Of a DNA stretch of 64,000 bases, positions 17,601 through 26,772 are shown one piece after another. The notes under the pieces were generated by a model. The model worked only from the letters and a program-made list of their open reading frames with translations, had not been told where the DNA came from and made no database searches. Every line of letters begins with the position of its first letter. Positions within the stretch are counted from its first letter, which is position 1. A program made the translations under genes and the position numbers. The stretch comes from Acinetobacter celticus (lineage in GTDB: Bacteria > Pseudomonadota > Gammaproteobacteria > Pseudomonadales > Moraxellaceae), in assembly GCF_001707755.1 (NCBI RefSeq), contig NZ_MBDL01000001.1, positions 372,001-436,000 of the forward strand. The letters run 5' to 3'.

Positions 17601-19301
17601 TCAACTCGAAACCGTATTCTTTCCTTTTGCCTTGGCTCGAAACAAAGCTTCATCTGCTTTGGCTAAAAGCCCCATCCAACTTCCTGCACCGACAGCCACT
17701 CCTGCACTAATGGAAACCTGTATACGTTCAAAGTTTTCTGGCTGAAAAACGTCAGACTTCGCGACACTCTTACGAATTTTTTCTGCAATTTTTAATGCTG
17801 TTGCTATACTGATATTTTCAATTAAAACCAAAAATTCATCACCGCCATAGCGCACCAACAAATCAGATGTCTTCACAGATTCTTTTAAAGACTCTGCCAC
17901 CGCCTGAATAACTAAATCACCTGTAATATGCCCATAACTATCATTTACCTGTTTAAAATTATCAATATCAATAATAATTAAACATGACTGCTGAAATTGG
18001 GCTGACTGGTTCTCTAGCATTTTAATGTATTCATCTAAAGCAAAACGGTTGGCAACCCCCGTTAACGAATCTGAATGAGCAACATGCTTTAACTGAAATT
18101 CCAATGCTTCACGTTGTTGCAATTTTTTTTGTACTCGACCAATCGCATCAAAAATATTCGCCCCCTGTTTACGTTTATTGACTTGTACAGACCGATCTTC
18201 AAATTGAGCCAAGGCAAACAATTGTTCTCTTGCTAGAATTAAAGGTTCAAAGACCCATTTTTTTGCATAAATCATCGTGAGCAAAATGGTGAATAATGAA
18301 ACCAGTAAAATTAAAATGGCATAAATTAATTCTTTTCTGGCATATTCCTGTTCAATTTGTGCACTATGCACGCTGTACTCTAAAATATAGTTTTGTAAAT
18401 CAATGACCGATGTGAACTTATTCAACATAGCTTCGGTTAATTGTGGCCCAATCATCCGATAAGATTGACCTTTTAAGCTTTCATTAATTAATTCATTAAT
18501 AAGAGGCAATGCCTGATCTAAAAATTCAGTTTTCACCCGTTGATGCAAAACCTGAAATTCAGGCGTTTTGTCCTGCTCTGGTTGAACAATATGCACCAAT
18601 TCCCATAAATACTGCGCTTGGCGCTGCGTTTGCAAAGAGCGAGCTAAGTTTTCATTAGGTACCGTTTCATTAAAAGTGACTGCTGCCATAATATTCGAGG
18701 CCGCGCGCCCTGCTTGATCTCTCAAATCAGCCAATAAGAAAATCAAAGTATAGTTACTTGAAAATATTGAATTTTTCCCTTTAGATTGCTCAATCACATG
18801 TTGTAGAACATCATGGCTTTTATCCCATGCCTTAAACATGGCAGAAATAGCCCCATCTAATTGTTGCATTTTCCTGTGCTTACTCGGTACAGCCACATAA
18901 TCATCGACTGCTTGACGTCCGAGTATTAAAGTAGGAATAAATTGTTGTTGGAGTTCCTGAGCCGCGAGCTCAAAACCCGTTTCATTCAGTACATCTATTG
19001 TTTGTTGGATGTGAATATCCACATCTTTTCGATATTTTTCTAAAGCTTCTTGACTCTTAAAATGCTCATTCCACACACTGGACATTACATTATTTGCAGG
19101 GGCGCGTTCTCTAGACACTTTATTGACCAGTTCAGCCACCATTTTTAAGCTCTGAATTTCTAACAGTACTTCTGAACTTTTTTGATAATCGCGATAGTTA
19201 TTCAATATCAACGGTAAACTCATCAGCACCACTGAAAAAACAATAATCAACATCGCCAACCATAAGCGGTGGCTAATATGTTCCGAGCGTAAAGCACTCA
19301 T
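17601..19301 (-). CDS. membrane-bound diguanylate cyclase (GGDEF)
   Basis: This 566-residue protein has a transmembrane helix near residues 14-33, a long helical sensor region, and a second helix near 325-345. A HAMP-like linker follows, then a C-terminal GGDEF domain with an intact RYGGDEF active site, so it can be expected to make cyclic di-GMP. The product-inhibition site that should read RxxD five residues upstream reads KTSD, so feedback inhibition may be weak or lost. The extracytoplasmic region is unlike the common CACHE or MASE domains and its ligand is unknown. It is the first gene before the KAP NTPase gene. Confidence 0.9.
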   Translation of the reverse strand: MSALRSEHISHRLWLAMLIIVFSVVLMSLPLILNNYRDYQKSSEVLLEIQSLKMVAELVNKVSRERAPANNVMSSVWNEHFKSQEALEKYRKDVDIHIQQTIDVLNETGFELAAQELQQQFIPTLILGRQAVDDYVAVPSKHRKMQQLDGAISAMFKAWDKSHDVLQHVIEQSKGKNSIFSSNYTLIFLLADLRDQAGRAASNIMAAVTFNETVPNENLARSLQTQRQAQYLWELVHIVQPEQDKTPEFQVLHQRVKTEFLDQALPLINELINESLKGQSYRMIGPQLTEAMLNKFTSVIDLQNYILEYSVHSAQIEQEYARKELIYAILILLVSLFTILLTMIYAKKWVFEPLILAREQLFALAQFEDRSVQVNKRKQGANIFDAIGRVQKKLQQREALEFQLKHVAHSDSLTGVANRFALDEYIKMLENQSAQFQQSCLIIIDIDNFKQVNDSYGHITGDLVIQAVAESLKESVKTSDLLVRYGGDEFLVLIENISIATALKIAEKIRKSVAKSDVFQPENFERIQVSISAGVAVGAGSWMGLLAKADEALFRAKAKGKNTVSS

Positions 19302-19545
19302 AATAATTTTTACGCCCCATCATCAAATCAACCAACGCTCAAAAGAGCAAAATTTCGACATTTTTTATTACAGTAGTAGACTATATCAATAAATTATAAA
19401 TTGATCACAATTAGTGCAATTTCTTTTCTATTGTTCACATATTTATTCATAAGGCTGGAATGATTGCGCATCTGCTTTTAATTTTCAATATATTTCAAAT
19501 AGATAAAAATATTAATCATTTTTTAGTTATGCTTTTAATAAATTA

Positions 19546-19574
19546 TTTACACGCGCTACAATTTAGTGCATAAT
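19546..19574 (+). promoter_or_regulatory. promoter of plus-strand sRNA candidate, with dyad over the -10
   Basis: The -35 box TTTACA (19546-19551), a 17-bp spacer and the -10 box CATAAT (19569-19574) form a near-consensus sigma70 promoter. A 13-bp dyad GTGCATAATGCAC (19566-19578) covers the -10 box, suggesting repression by an unidentified dimeric regulator. Confidence 0.55.
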
Positions 19575-19580
19575 GCACCA

Positions 19581-19679
19581 CATTAGGGCATTATAAAATT
19601 TTCCTCAGCAGAAATTTTAGATTATCCGAAAGTTTTGGCTAAAAGACCTCAGTTTTGAATAAAAACTGGGGTTTTTTTT
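19581..19679 (+). ncRNA. candidate small RNA (~99 nt), plus strand
   Basis: A strong promoter sits about seven bases upstream and no ATG-based frame with a ribosome site is present. The unit ends in a good intrinsic terminator (ACCTCAGTTTT / AAAACTGGGGT, loop GAATA, then seven T, 19646-19679). An AU-rich unpaired stretch precedes the terminator, as in Hfq-dependent sRNAs. I do not recognise the family. The 5' end is inferred from the promoter. Confidence 0.5.
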
Positions 19680-19812
19680 AGATTTATTTTTTTTCTTATT
19701 TTCTAATTTATATTAAAGCACCATTATTGTGCGTTATTTAAATTACTTTCTGTATTTCAGACTAATAACTGTACAAAATTCTCTTCATTTACTCCTACCT
19801 ACCTAATTTTGG

Positions 19813-19912
19813 ATAAAAAAAAGCCCAACTTTGGGGAAAGCTGGGCCGATAAAACAAAACTTGTGGAGTATCTGTCATTGGTCACATAATTGTATGTGTA
19901 ACCGAATCTGAT
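19813..19912 (-). ncRNA. candidate small RNA (~100 nt), minus strand
   Basis: On the minus strand a promoter (-35 TTTACT 19947-19942, 17-bp spacer, -10 CATAAT 19924-19919) leads into a stem-loop around GGT..CACATA / TATGTG..ACC (19879-19902). About 35 unpaired bases follow, then an intrinsic terminator (GCCCAGCTTT / AAAGTTGGGC, then eight T, 19846-19815). There is no plausible coding frame. The order hairpin, seed-like region, terminator is the classic sRNA plan. I do not recognise the family. Confidence 0.5.
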
Positions 19913-20421
19913 CAACAGATTATGGTAAAAATTGTAAAATAAGTAAAGTTAATTAATCTACTTTTATTGTGATAAAAATCACACTTAAAATGATTTGTGT
20001 TAATTTACAAATCCTATAAATACATAAATGAATATTTAATAAGCTAATTCTATTATTTTATTGCCAAAATCTAACTATTGTTCTTTAAATGGCAAACTAC
20101 TGCACGTTTTTCACACCAAAATTAATTATCGCTAAATTGTTATTTCAACTAAAAATAAAATATCAATCGTTTATTACAATCAATAAATACTCATTTTTTC
20201 CCGTTTATTTACTTATTTTTGAATAAAAAGGTTGCACAGAGTCCTTGTTCTGAATCAACTTTTTTAAGGTTGACATGATTTTCTCTTTTCAGTGTTCTTT
20301 TGGCTAAAGAATAAACAAAAATAACTACCTCAAAATAATCACTTAAAGATCATTGACTTAATGATTTGTTACAATACAATGCCCAATGTTTAATCCATTT
20401 GCAACATAACTGGTAACTATT

Positions 20422-21303
20422 ATGAAAAAACTCGGTTTAGCCACTGCTTTATTATTAGCCATGACCGGTGCTCAAGCATACCAATTCGAAGTACAAGGTC
20501 AATCTGAGTACATCGACAACACAGTAAATGACAAAAACTTTACTGGTGCGGTACAAGGCACTTATTACTTCAAAAATGTTGACTCTTCTAAAGGTCCATT
20601 GGCTGAAGCAGCATTTTTAAACCAAGCTTCTAACGTTTCTGTTGCTTATAACTATGGCGAATATGACGTTGATGCTGATGATAGCGACTTCGTAGCTCAT
20701 ACTTATGGTGCTAAAGCTGAAGCTTATATTCCGACTAAATTTGTTCCTGCATACGTAAGTGCTTCTTATAACCATACTAAACTTGATGGTAAAGGCGGTG
20801 AAGCGGATGATCAAGGCGACCGTTATGCATTAGAACTTGGTGCTGTTGTTGCTCCTAACTTCTTGGTTGCGGTAGGTTATACTAGCGTTGCCGACCAAGC
20901 TTCTTTAGACGCTTTCAACATCATGAATAACGGTGTTGCTAAAGCTGCTTTAGAATCAGCGACTATTAACGATGACCAAGACGCAATCACTGCACGTACT
21001 AAATATGTTGGCGCAATTGACGGCACTAACATGGCGATTGGTTTTGAAACTGGTTTAGTTTACGGTGAACAGACTGCTTATAACCTAGGTACAACTCTTT
21101 TCGTTACACCTAAATTAAGCGTTAACGCATCTTACATGAAATCTAACTTTACTGAATCACCTAACTCAGCTTGGGGTACGAACGTAAACTACTTCATTAC
21201 TCCTGCTGTTGCAGTTGGCGCATCTTATGTAAATGCTAATGCTGAAAAAGGTTCTGTATACGATACAGAAACTGTTGGCGTAAATGCAAAATTCCGTTTC
21301 TAA
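20422..21303 (+). CDS. outer-membrane porin, Omp33-36 (Omp34) family
   Basis: The 293-residue precursor has a clear signal peptide (MKKLGLATALLLAMTGAQA). The mature chain starts YQFEVQGQSEY, alternates as beta strands and ends in phenylalanine (NAKFRF), as outer-membrane barrels do. The N-terminus and body closely resemble the Acinetobacter Omp33-36 water-channel porin, whose loss is linked to carbapenem resistance and which is a virulence factor in A. baumannii. Codon use is strongly biased, as in highly expressed genes. It is transcribed alone. Confidence 0.92.
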   Translation: MKKLGLATALLLAMTGAQAYQFEVQGQSEYIDNTVNDKNFTGAVQGTYYFKNVDSSKGPLAEAAFLNQASNVSVAYNYGEYDVDADDSDFVAHTYGAKAEAYIPTKFVPAYVSASYNHTKLDGKGGEADDQGDRYALELGAVVAPNFLVAVGYTSVADQASLDAFNIMNNGVAKAALESATINDDQDAITARTKYVGAIDGTNMAIGFETGLVYGEQTAYNLGTTLFVTPKLSVNASYMKSNFTESPNSAWGTNVNYFITPAVAVGASYVNANAEKGSVYDTETVGVNAKFRF

Positions 21304-21324
21304 TTTATTTTAGAAATCGAATAT

Positions 21325-21354
21325 AAAAAAGGACGCTTAAAGCGTCCTTTTTTT
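21325..21354. terminator. bidirectional terminator after the Omp33-36 gene
   Basis: The stem AAAAGGACGCT / AGCGTCCTTTT has a TAA loop and flanking A- and T-tracts. It also serves the convergent BCCT transporter gene. Confidence 0.85.
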
Positions 21355-21386
21355 ATTGCTTAGATTCTCAGATGAAGTACAACCAT

Positions 21387-23357
21387 CTATTCAGGTAGTC
21401 GTACTAAATTTAAAAAGTGCAGATGACGTTCATATTGATCAATAATATCCTGTAGCAAATCGTCTTGCGTCCATTCCATCACATCATAATTTTGACCGCC
21501 TTCTTTTAAAAAGACTTCTGCTTGATAATATTCGGCATGTTCAGCCTGTAAATCTGCCATAAAACTGGGTGGGACAATGTCACGCGAGATCACCTGATAA
21601 ATAAAGTTAATTTCATTATGATGATCTACTCGAAGCTCCAGCCCTTCTTCAAGCTGAACAATGGCTACGGTTAATTCACGGCGCTTAAATTCACGTTGAA
21701 TACTGTTAAACGACTGCAACACCTGTTCTTGAATAAATTGCTCAACCTCTGCTTTACTATGTGGGTAATGCATAATCAACCCCAACCGTTGTTGCCAACT
21801 ACGCGGATTTTTAATGGCTCTAGGGGTAATTCGTGCATCCTGTAAAGCATGCATTTTAACGACATCTAAACGCAGTGCCCGTAGCAAGCCCCAACAAATA
21901 AAGAGCATAATAAAGGTAAAAGGTAAGGCGCTCAGCATTGTTGCAGACTGTAGCGCACTCAGGCCACCTGCCAACAGTAATACAATTGCCAAAAGCGCCA
22001 TGAGCACTGTCCAAAATAGACGTTGCCAAATTGGCGAATGTTCAGATTTAGCAGTTAGATAGTCCGTCACCAGTGCACCAGAGTCGGCAGAAGTCACAAA
22101 AAAGAGCATGACTAATAAGGTCGCCAGTACGCTCATGGCGCCAGAAAATGGCAAGCTATGTAAAAATTCAAATAAGGCAACAGAAGAATCACGTTGCACG
22201 GCAGCCATCAATCCCGTATTGGCTTCGTGTAAAATACTGTACAGGGCAGCATTACCCATAAAGCCCATCCAAATCAAGGTAAAACCTGATGGAATGAGCA
22301 ATACCCCGACAATGAATTCACGAATACTTCGTCCTTCCGAAACCCGCGCAATGAACATGCCGACAAAGGGTGACCATGAAATCCACCATGCCCAGTACAT
22401 AATCGTCCAACCACCAATCCAACCATTGGGTTGATAAGCATATAGATTAAAAGTCATACTGAATAAATTGGACATATACTGCCCAGAATTTTGAATGGTG
22501 GTTTGCAGTAAATAAATACTTGGGCCTGCAAAGAAAACAAACAGCAAAAGCACCAAAGCCAAAACTAAATTGAGTTCAGACAGCCTTTTAATCCCTTTAT
22601 CTAAACCTAAAAAGACCGATAACGATGCCATCGTACTAACCACAATGATTAAAATCACTTGGGTATGTGCGGACTGTTCCACTCCAAATAAGTAATTCAG
22701 ACCTGAATTGATTTGTGTCACACCAAAACCCAGTGTGGTTGCCACACCGAATACGGTACCAATCGTGGCAAAAGTATCGACAGCATCACCAATGGGGCCA
22801 TAAATTTTCTGACCAATCAGAGGATAAAGTGCTGAACGAATTTTTAAAGGTAGGTTGTGACGATACGCAAAATAAGCCAACGATAAACCCACAATGGTAT
22901 AAATGGCCCAAGCATGTAGCCCCCAATGAAAAAAGGTAACACGCATAGATTGTTGAGCCGCATTTATCGTTTCAGGATCTCCGACCGGTGGAGACACATA
23001 ATGCATGATGGGTTCAGCAACGCCAAAAAACATCAGACCAATACCCATACCTGCGGTAAACAACATGGCAAACCAAGAGGTATTACGATAAGAAGGTTGA
23101 CTGTGCTCAGGTCCAAGCTTAATTTTACCCATGTCCGACATGGCGATATAAATCAGTAAGATCAGAAAAACCGCGACAGATAAAACATAGAACCAGCTAA
23201 AAGAATCTGTAACCCATTGATTTAGCTGTTTGGTGATTAAATCAAATGAATTGGGTGCCAGTATGACAATGACCAGAAATACACCAATTAAAATGACCGT
23301 ACTAAGAAACACGTTGGGATTCACATTAGAATACCAAGATGTCTGTTTGGAAGACAT
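21387..23357 (-). CDS. BCCT-family choline/betaine transporter, BetT-like
   Basis: This 656-residue protein has twelve predicted membrane helices. BCCT hallmarks are GMGIGLMFFGVAEP, the aromatic substrate-site segment MYWAWWISWSPFVGMFIARVS, and a stretch resembling the glycine-rich unwound helix. About 160 C-terminal residues form a cytoplasmic tail, as in the choline carrier BetT (677 residues in E. coli), rather than the short tails of betaine carriers. It would import choline or a related quaternary amine for osmoprotection or catabolism. No betAB genes are adjacent, so the substrate is an inference. Confidence 0.85.
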   Translation of the reverse strand: MSSKQTSWYSNVNPNVFLSTVILIGVFLVIVILAPNSFDLITKQLNQWVTDSFSWFYVLSVAVFLILLIYIAMSDMGKIKLGPEHSQPSYRNTSWFAMLFTAGMGIGLMFFGVAEPIMHYVSPPVGDPETINAAQQSMRVTFFHWGLHAWAIYTIVGLSLAYFAYRHNLPLKIRSALYPLIGQKIYGPIGDAVDTFATIGTVFGVATTLGFGVTQINSGLNYLFGVEQSAHTQVILIIVVSTMASLSVFLGLDKGIKRLSELNLVLALVLLLFVFFAGPSIYLLQTTIQNSGQYMSNLFSMTFNLYAYQPNGWIGGWTIMYWAWWISWSPFVGMFIARVSEGRSIREFIVGVLLIPSGFTLIWMGFMGNAALYSILHEANTGLMAAVQRDSSVALFEFLHSLPFSGAMSVLATLLVMLFFVTSADSGALVTDYLTAKSEHSPIWQRLFWTVLMALLAIVLLLAGGLSALQSATMLSALPFTFIMLFICWGLLRALRLDVVKMHALQDARITPRAIKNPRSWQQRLGLIMHYPHSKAEVEQFIQEQVLQSFNSIQREFKRRELTVAIVQLEEGLELRVDHHNEINFIYQVISRDIVPPSFMADLQAEHAEYYQAEVFLKEGGQNYDVMEWTQDDLLQDIIDQYERHLHFLNLVRLPE

Positions 23358-23526
23358 AAAGACCCCATCTTGATTATTTTGTTTATCAGACAGACCCGAA
23401 GGTCAAGAAGTATTCACTGGGTGTGAACAAAAAGAAGAGTTCAGTAAAAAAGAAAAACTCAAAGCCATCATAAATTAATGATAAAAATAAGTACGTTAGA
23501 CTCCTGTTACTTTCTCGTAACAGACA

Positions 23527-24219
23527 TTAGTCCTTTTCATCCTTCGGTTCTGGCAAATGCGCAACATAATGTAGTGCAATTAAGCGCGATACAACCAGTG
23601 CCAAATACATGACCCCGCAGAACATTTGTAGCATCGCCAATACCCGTGCAGGTGCACTCGCTGGCATTAAATCTGAGAGCCCTGTCGCAGATTGCAAACT
23701 GAAGCTAAGGAACAGCAAATCAAGCCAAGCTTGTGGGCCTGATACATCTGGATTTTCAAAACTACCTGGATAAATTTGTTGGCACACGCTATATAAAAAA
23801 GCAAATCCCCACGCGATTAAGGTAAAAACGGCACCTGCAGCGAATAATTCATCTTTGGTTAAGTAACGGTCTGCAAACATATAACGGAGTAAACCATAGG
23901 CAGCACTGAAGTAGGCCAAAGCTTCAAAACTATGGGCAATAATTTGAATACGTGGGTCTGTCGCTCCCAAAATAATGAGTGTGGAAAAAAATACGGCTCC
24001 TCCCACAAAAATTAGGCCCAAAATTGTGAACATTGGCGTATGTCGAATAACCTTGGCAATTAACAGAAGTACCAACACACCTAATACCCAAAGCAATGCA
24101 CGATAAGCCGAACTGTTATTAGGTACTGCGGTTAAAATTAAAATTAGAACCTGAAGCAACAAAAGCCACGCAGATGGTAGCAAACGAAAACCTTTCCAAA
24201 AATCGATCACTGCTTGCAT
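23527..24219 (-). CDS. ion-channel family membrane protein with atypical selectivity filter
   Basis: This 230-residue protein has five to six membrane helices in its first part and ends in a two-helix pore module. The segment DLLFLSFSLQSATGLSDLMPASAPARVLAMLQMFCGV occupies the pore position, here cited by its key residues TGLSD at about 187-191. In K+ channels that site reads TVGYGD. The match to the Ion_trans_2 pore plan is good, but the filter is not canonical, so K+ selectivity is uncertain. The gene stands alone between the BCCT carrier and actP. Confidence 0.7.
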   Translation of the reverse strand: MQAVIDFWKGFRLLPSAWLLLLQVLILILTAVPNNSSAYRALLWVLGVLVLLLIAKVIRHTPMFTILGLIFVGGAVFFSTLIILGATDPRIQIIAHSFEALAYFSAAYGLLRYMFADRYLTKDELFAAGAVFTLIAWGFAFLYSVCQQIYPGSFENPDVSGPQAWLDLLFLSFSLQSATGLSDLMPASAPARVLAMLQMFCGVMYLALVVSRLIALHYVAHLPEPKDEKD

Positions 24220-24494
24220 GTATACATTCCAATAGCTACGGCTTGTGAGGACACAGTCTTATTCATTTTTTGAGCGCACATTTGAAAATGTCGCACGATG
24301 ATAAAATAAGCCCATTTTTATTGTTCTTGGCTTTTAACTTAGCATGATGCTGATCGGCATAGACATTATTTTGTATCTACATTGCAAGAGATATGCGTTG
24401 CCTTATCATGCGCTCACATTTTCTATCAGACTCTTTTCACTGGATCGTTTCTACCCAATTTTTCTGATCTTCATGTTTTATCTTCTATGAACAT

Positions 24495-24523
24495 AAAAAA
24501 AGCTCCTTACGGAGCTTTTTTTT
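24495..24523. terminator. bidirectional terminator after actP
   Basis: The stem AAAAAAGCTCC / GGAGCTTTTTT with a TTAC loop ends the minus-strand actP transcript 15 bases after its stop codon. The spacer 24220-24494 otherwise shows nothing that I can assign. Confidence 0.85.
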
Positions 24524-24538
24524 GACTGAATCAACAGA

Positions 24539-26254
24539 TTAGTGATCTGATGCGCCAGAGATACCAATACCAGTTTGTGAACGTACAAACTGAGCATCAA
24601 ATGCTTTACGTTCTGCTTGCGCCTGCGCTGAATTATCAGTTACAGAGAACAACCAGCAGCAGATGAACGCCAATGGCATCGCAAAAATTGCAGGGCCATT
24701 GAATGGGTTAACTGGTGTTTCAGAAATACCCAATGTATCGACCCAAACTGCTTTAGATAAGATAATGAGGGTTACTGCTGTAACTAGACCAGCGACACCA
24801 CCAATGACAGCTCCACGCGTTGTTAAGCCTTTCCAGAACATTGAAAGTACAAGCACTGGGAAGTTTGCACACGCAGCAACTGAGAATGCCAAACCAACCA
24901 TGAAGGCAACGTTTTGCTTTTCAAATACAATACCTAAAATCATTGCAAAGATCGCAAGACCTAAAGTTGCAATTTTAGACATGCGAAGTTCAGATTCAGG
25001 GGTCGTTTGACCTTTTTTGAATACGTTAGCATACAAGTCATGTGAAATTGCTGAAGCGCCAGACAATGTCAAACCAGCTACAACCGCAAGAATTGTTGCG
25101 AATGCGACTGCTGAAATGAAGCCCATGAACAAGTCACCGCCTAAAGCATCAGACAAGTGAACTGCAGCCATGTTATTACCACCAACAAGCTCTAGCTTGC
25201 CAGTAACCGCCATTTTAGCAACATCAAGGAATTGTGGGTTGTTCGATACATAAAGGATCGCACCAAAACCAATAATGAACGTTAAAAGGTAGAAGTAACC
25301 AATGAAACCTGTTGCAACAACTACTGATTTACGTGCTTCCTTTGCATCTTTTACTGTGAAGAAACGCATCAAGATATGTGGCAGACCCGCTGTACCAAAC
25401 ATCAAGGCTAAACCAAGTGAGATCGCATCAATTGGGTTGGCTGCCAGTTTACCAGGGCCCATGATATTGCCCGCGTCTGCTAAGCTGACATCATGTACTT
25501 TCGCGAATACGTCAATTGCTTGAGAGAACATTTCAGAGAAGCTAAAGCCCACACCTTTCATTACCATGAAGGCCATGAACGTTGCACCAGACAAAAGCAT
25601 CACAGCTTTAATAATCTGTACCCAAGTCGTTGCCAACATACCGCCGAAGATTACATAAGCCATCATAAGAAGGCCAACAATCACAACTGCAATATTATAG
25701 TTCAAACCAAATAATAATTTGATGAGCTGACCTGCACCAACCATCTGAGCGATTAAGTAGAATGCAACCACAACAAGCGAACTTACTGCAGCAAGGGTAC
25801 GCACTGGTTTTTCAGCCAAACGGAATGACACCACGTCAGATAAGTTAAACTTACCTAAGTTACGCAGACGTTCTGCTACCAAGAACAATACAATTGGCCA
25901 ACCGACCATGAAGCCCAATGAATACAGCAAGCCGTCAAAGCCTGAGCTGAATACCATTGCGGAAATACCCAAGAATGACGCAGCTGACATATAGTCACCC
26001 GCAATTGCCAAACCATTTTGGAAACCAGAAATACCACCGCCCGCTGTATAGAAGTCAGCTGTACTTGTGGTTTGTTTTGCCGCCCATTTGGTAATAAGTA
26101 GCGTAAAGCCGACAAAAATTGCGAACATAATAATGGCATGCCAGTTGGTCGCTTGCTGTTCAGCTGCGCCTAAATCTGGGCTTGCCATTGCCATGCTTGA
26201 CATCAATAGTGCTGGTATGGCTAGTGCCTGTGCTTTCAATGAATTCCATTTCAT
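24539..26254 (-). CDS. actP: cation/acetate symporter ActP
   Basis: ActP is a solute:sodium symporter that takes up acetate and other short carboxylates. From ATG 26254 the product has 571 residues, an N-terminal signal-like segment ([14 protein letters not shown]) and thirteen or so membrane helices. SSS-family motifs include [29 protein letters not shown] and the [15 protein letters not shown] segment. I chose this start, rather than one 57 bases further up, because it lies one base after the stop of the DUF485 gene and so avoids a long overlap. It is co-transcribed with the DUF485 gene, the standard yjcH-actP arrangement. Confidence 0.93.
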   Translation of the reverse strand: MKWNSLKAQALAIPALLMSSMAMASPDLGAAEQQATNWHAIIMFAIFVGFTLLITKWAAKQTTSTADFYTAGGGISGFQNGLAIAGDYMSAASFLGISAMVFSSGFDGLLYSLGFMVGWPIVLFLVAERLRNLGKFNLSDVVSFRLAEKPVRTLAAVSSLVVVAFYLIAQMVGAGQLIKLLFGLNYNIAVVIVGLLMMAYVIFGGMLATTWVQIIKAVMLLSGATFMAFMVMKGVGFSFSEMFSQAIDVFAKVHDVSLADAGNIMGPGKLAANPIDAISLGLALMFGTAGLPHILMRFFTVKDAKEARKSVVVATGFIGYFYLLTFIIGFGAILYVSNNPQFLDVAKMAVTGKLELVGGNNMAAVHLSDALGGDLFMGFISAVAFATILAVVAGLTLSGASAISHDLYANVFKKGQTTPESELRMSKIATLGLAIFAMILGIVFEKQNVAFMVGLAFSVAACANFPVLVLSMFWKGLTTRGAVIGGVAGLVTAVTLIILSKAVWVDTLGISETPVNPFNGPAIFAMPLAFICCWLFSVTDNSAQAQAERKAFDAQFVRSQTGIGISGASDH

Positions 26255-26255
26255 C

Positions 26256-26588
26256 TTAGTGCGGTCCTTTTCCTTGAGTAATCGCTTCAACTTCACGCAT
26301 TGCTTCTTCATTTAATGCATCAAGTTTGTTGTTCGCAATATACGAATACACACCACACAAAAGAAAAGACAGTACAATAATGCCTAGACCCAGTGGAATA
26401 CCAATCGTCGTTACGCCACCACTCACTGAAGTCATTAAAAATTCTTTGTTATAGCCAACCAAAAGCATAAAGCCTACATAAACGATCAACATGATAATTG
26501 TGAGCGTCCAGCTTAATTTACTTTTTCTACTGACCATTTCTTTAAATTTTGGATTTTGTAGAATACGCTCTACCTGTGTCTCATCCAT
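26256..26588 (-). CDS. DUF485 family membrane protein (YjcH-like), ActP partner
   Basis: This 110-residue protein has two transmembrane helices (about residues 27-47 and 61-84) and the family pattern [25 protein letters not shown]485 proteins are almost always encoded just before actP and are thought to assist the symporter. ATG 26588 is preceded by AGGAG, so the longer upstream start is unlikely. The 184-bp spacer to the divergent crbS gene must contain both promoters. Confidence 0.9.
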   Translation of the reverse strand: MDETQVERILQNPKFKEMVSRKSKLSWTLTIIMLIVYVGFMLLVGYNKEFLMTSVSGGVTTIGIPLGLGIIVLSFLLCGVYSYIANNKLDALNEEAMREVEAITQGKGPH

Positions 26589-26772
26589 AACTCTACTCCT
26601 GTCATCGCCCAACCATGGGCGCATTTTTTTAATTTGAATTATTTCGCTGTTAACGTTACCAATCTTGTGGGGTATTTGTAATTTAGACTTTGGTCGTTAA
26701 ATTTTGATCAACTTCCATCACATTCTGACGGATAGGTTATCATAAGCCCAAGATTATACTGCTCTGGGTCAT

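Larger units (their letters stand above)
19302..20421. other. 1.1-kb spacer with two convergent small-RNA candidates
   Basis: No protein gene is visible. The spacer contains a plus-strand promoter-to-terminator unit (19546-19679) and a minus-strand unit (19947-19813) that face each other; they are described separately. The remaining 19980-20421 part is very AT-rich and must hold the promoter of the Omp33-36 gene. A weak hairpin, TCAAC / GTTGA, lies near 20254-20272. Confidence 0.5.

Noticed and set aside
16727..17653. Longer start of the KAP NTPase at 17653
   Set aside because: It would overlap the end of the diguanylate cyclase gene by about 50 bases; ATG 17584 has AAGG and avoids the overlap.
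24344..24490. 48-codon plus-strand frame in the spacer before the actP terminator
   Set aside because: It has no ribosome site, no promoter and no recognisable pattern; it is likely chance.
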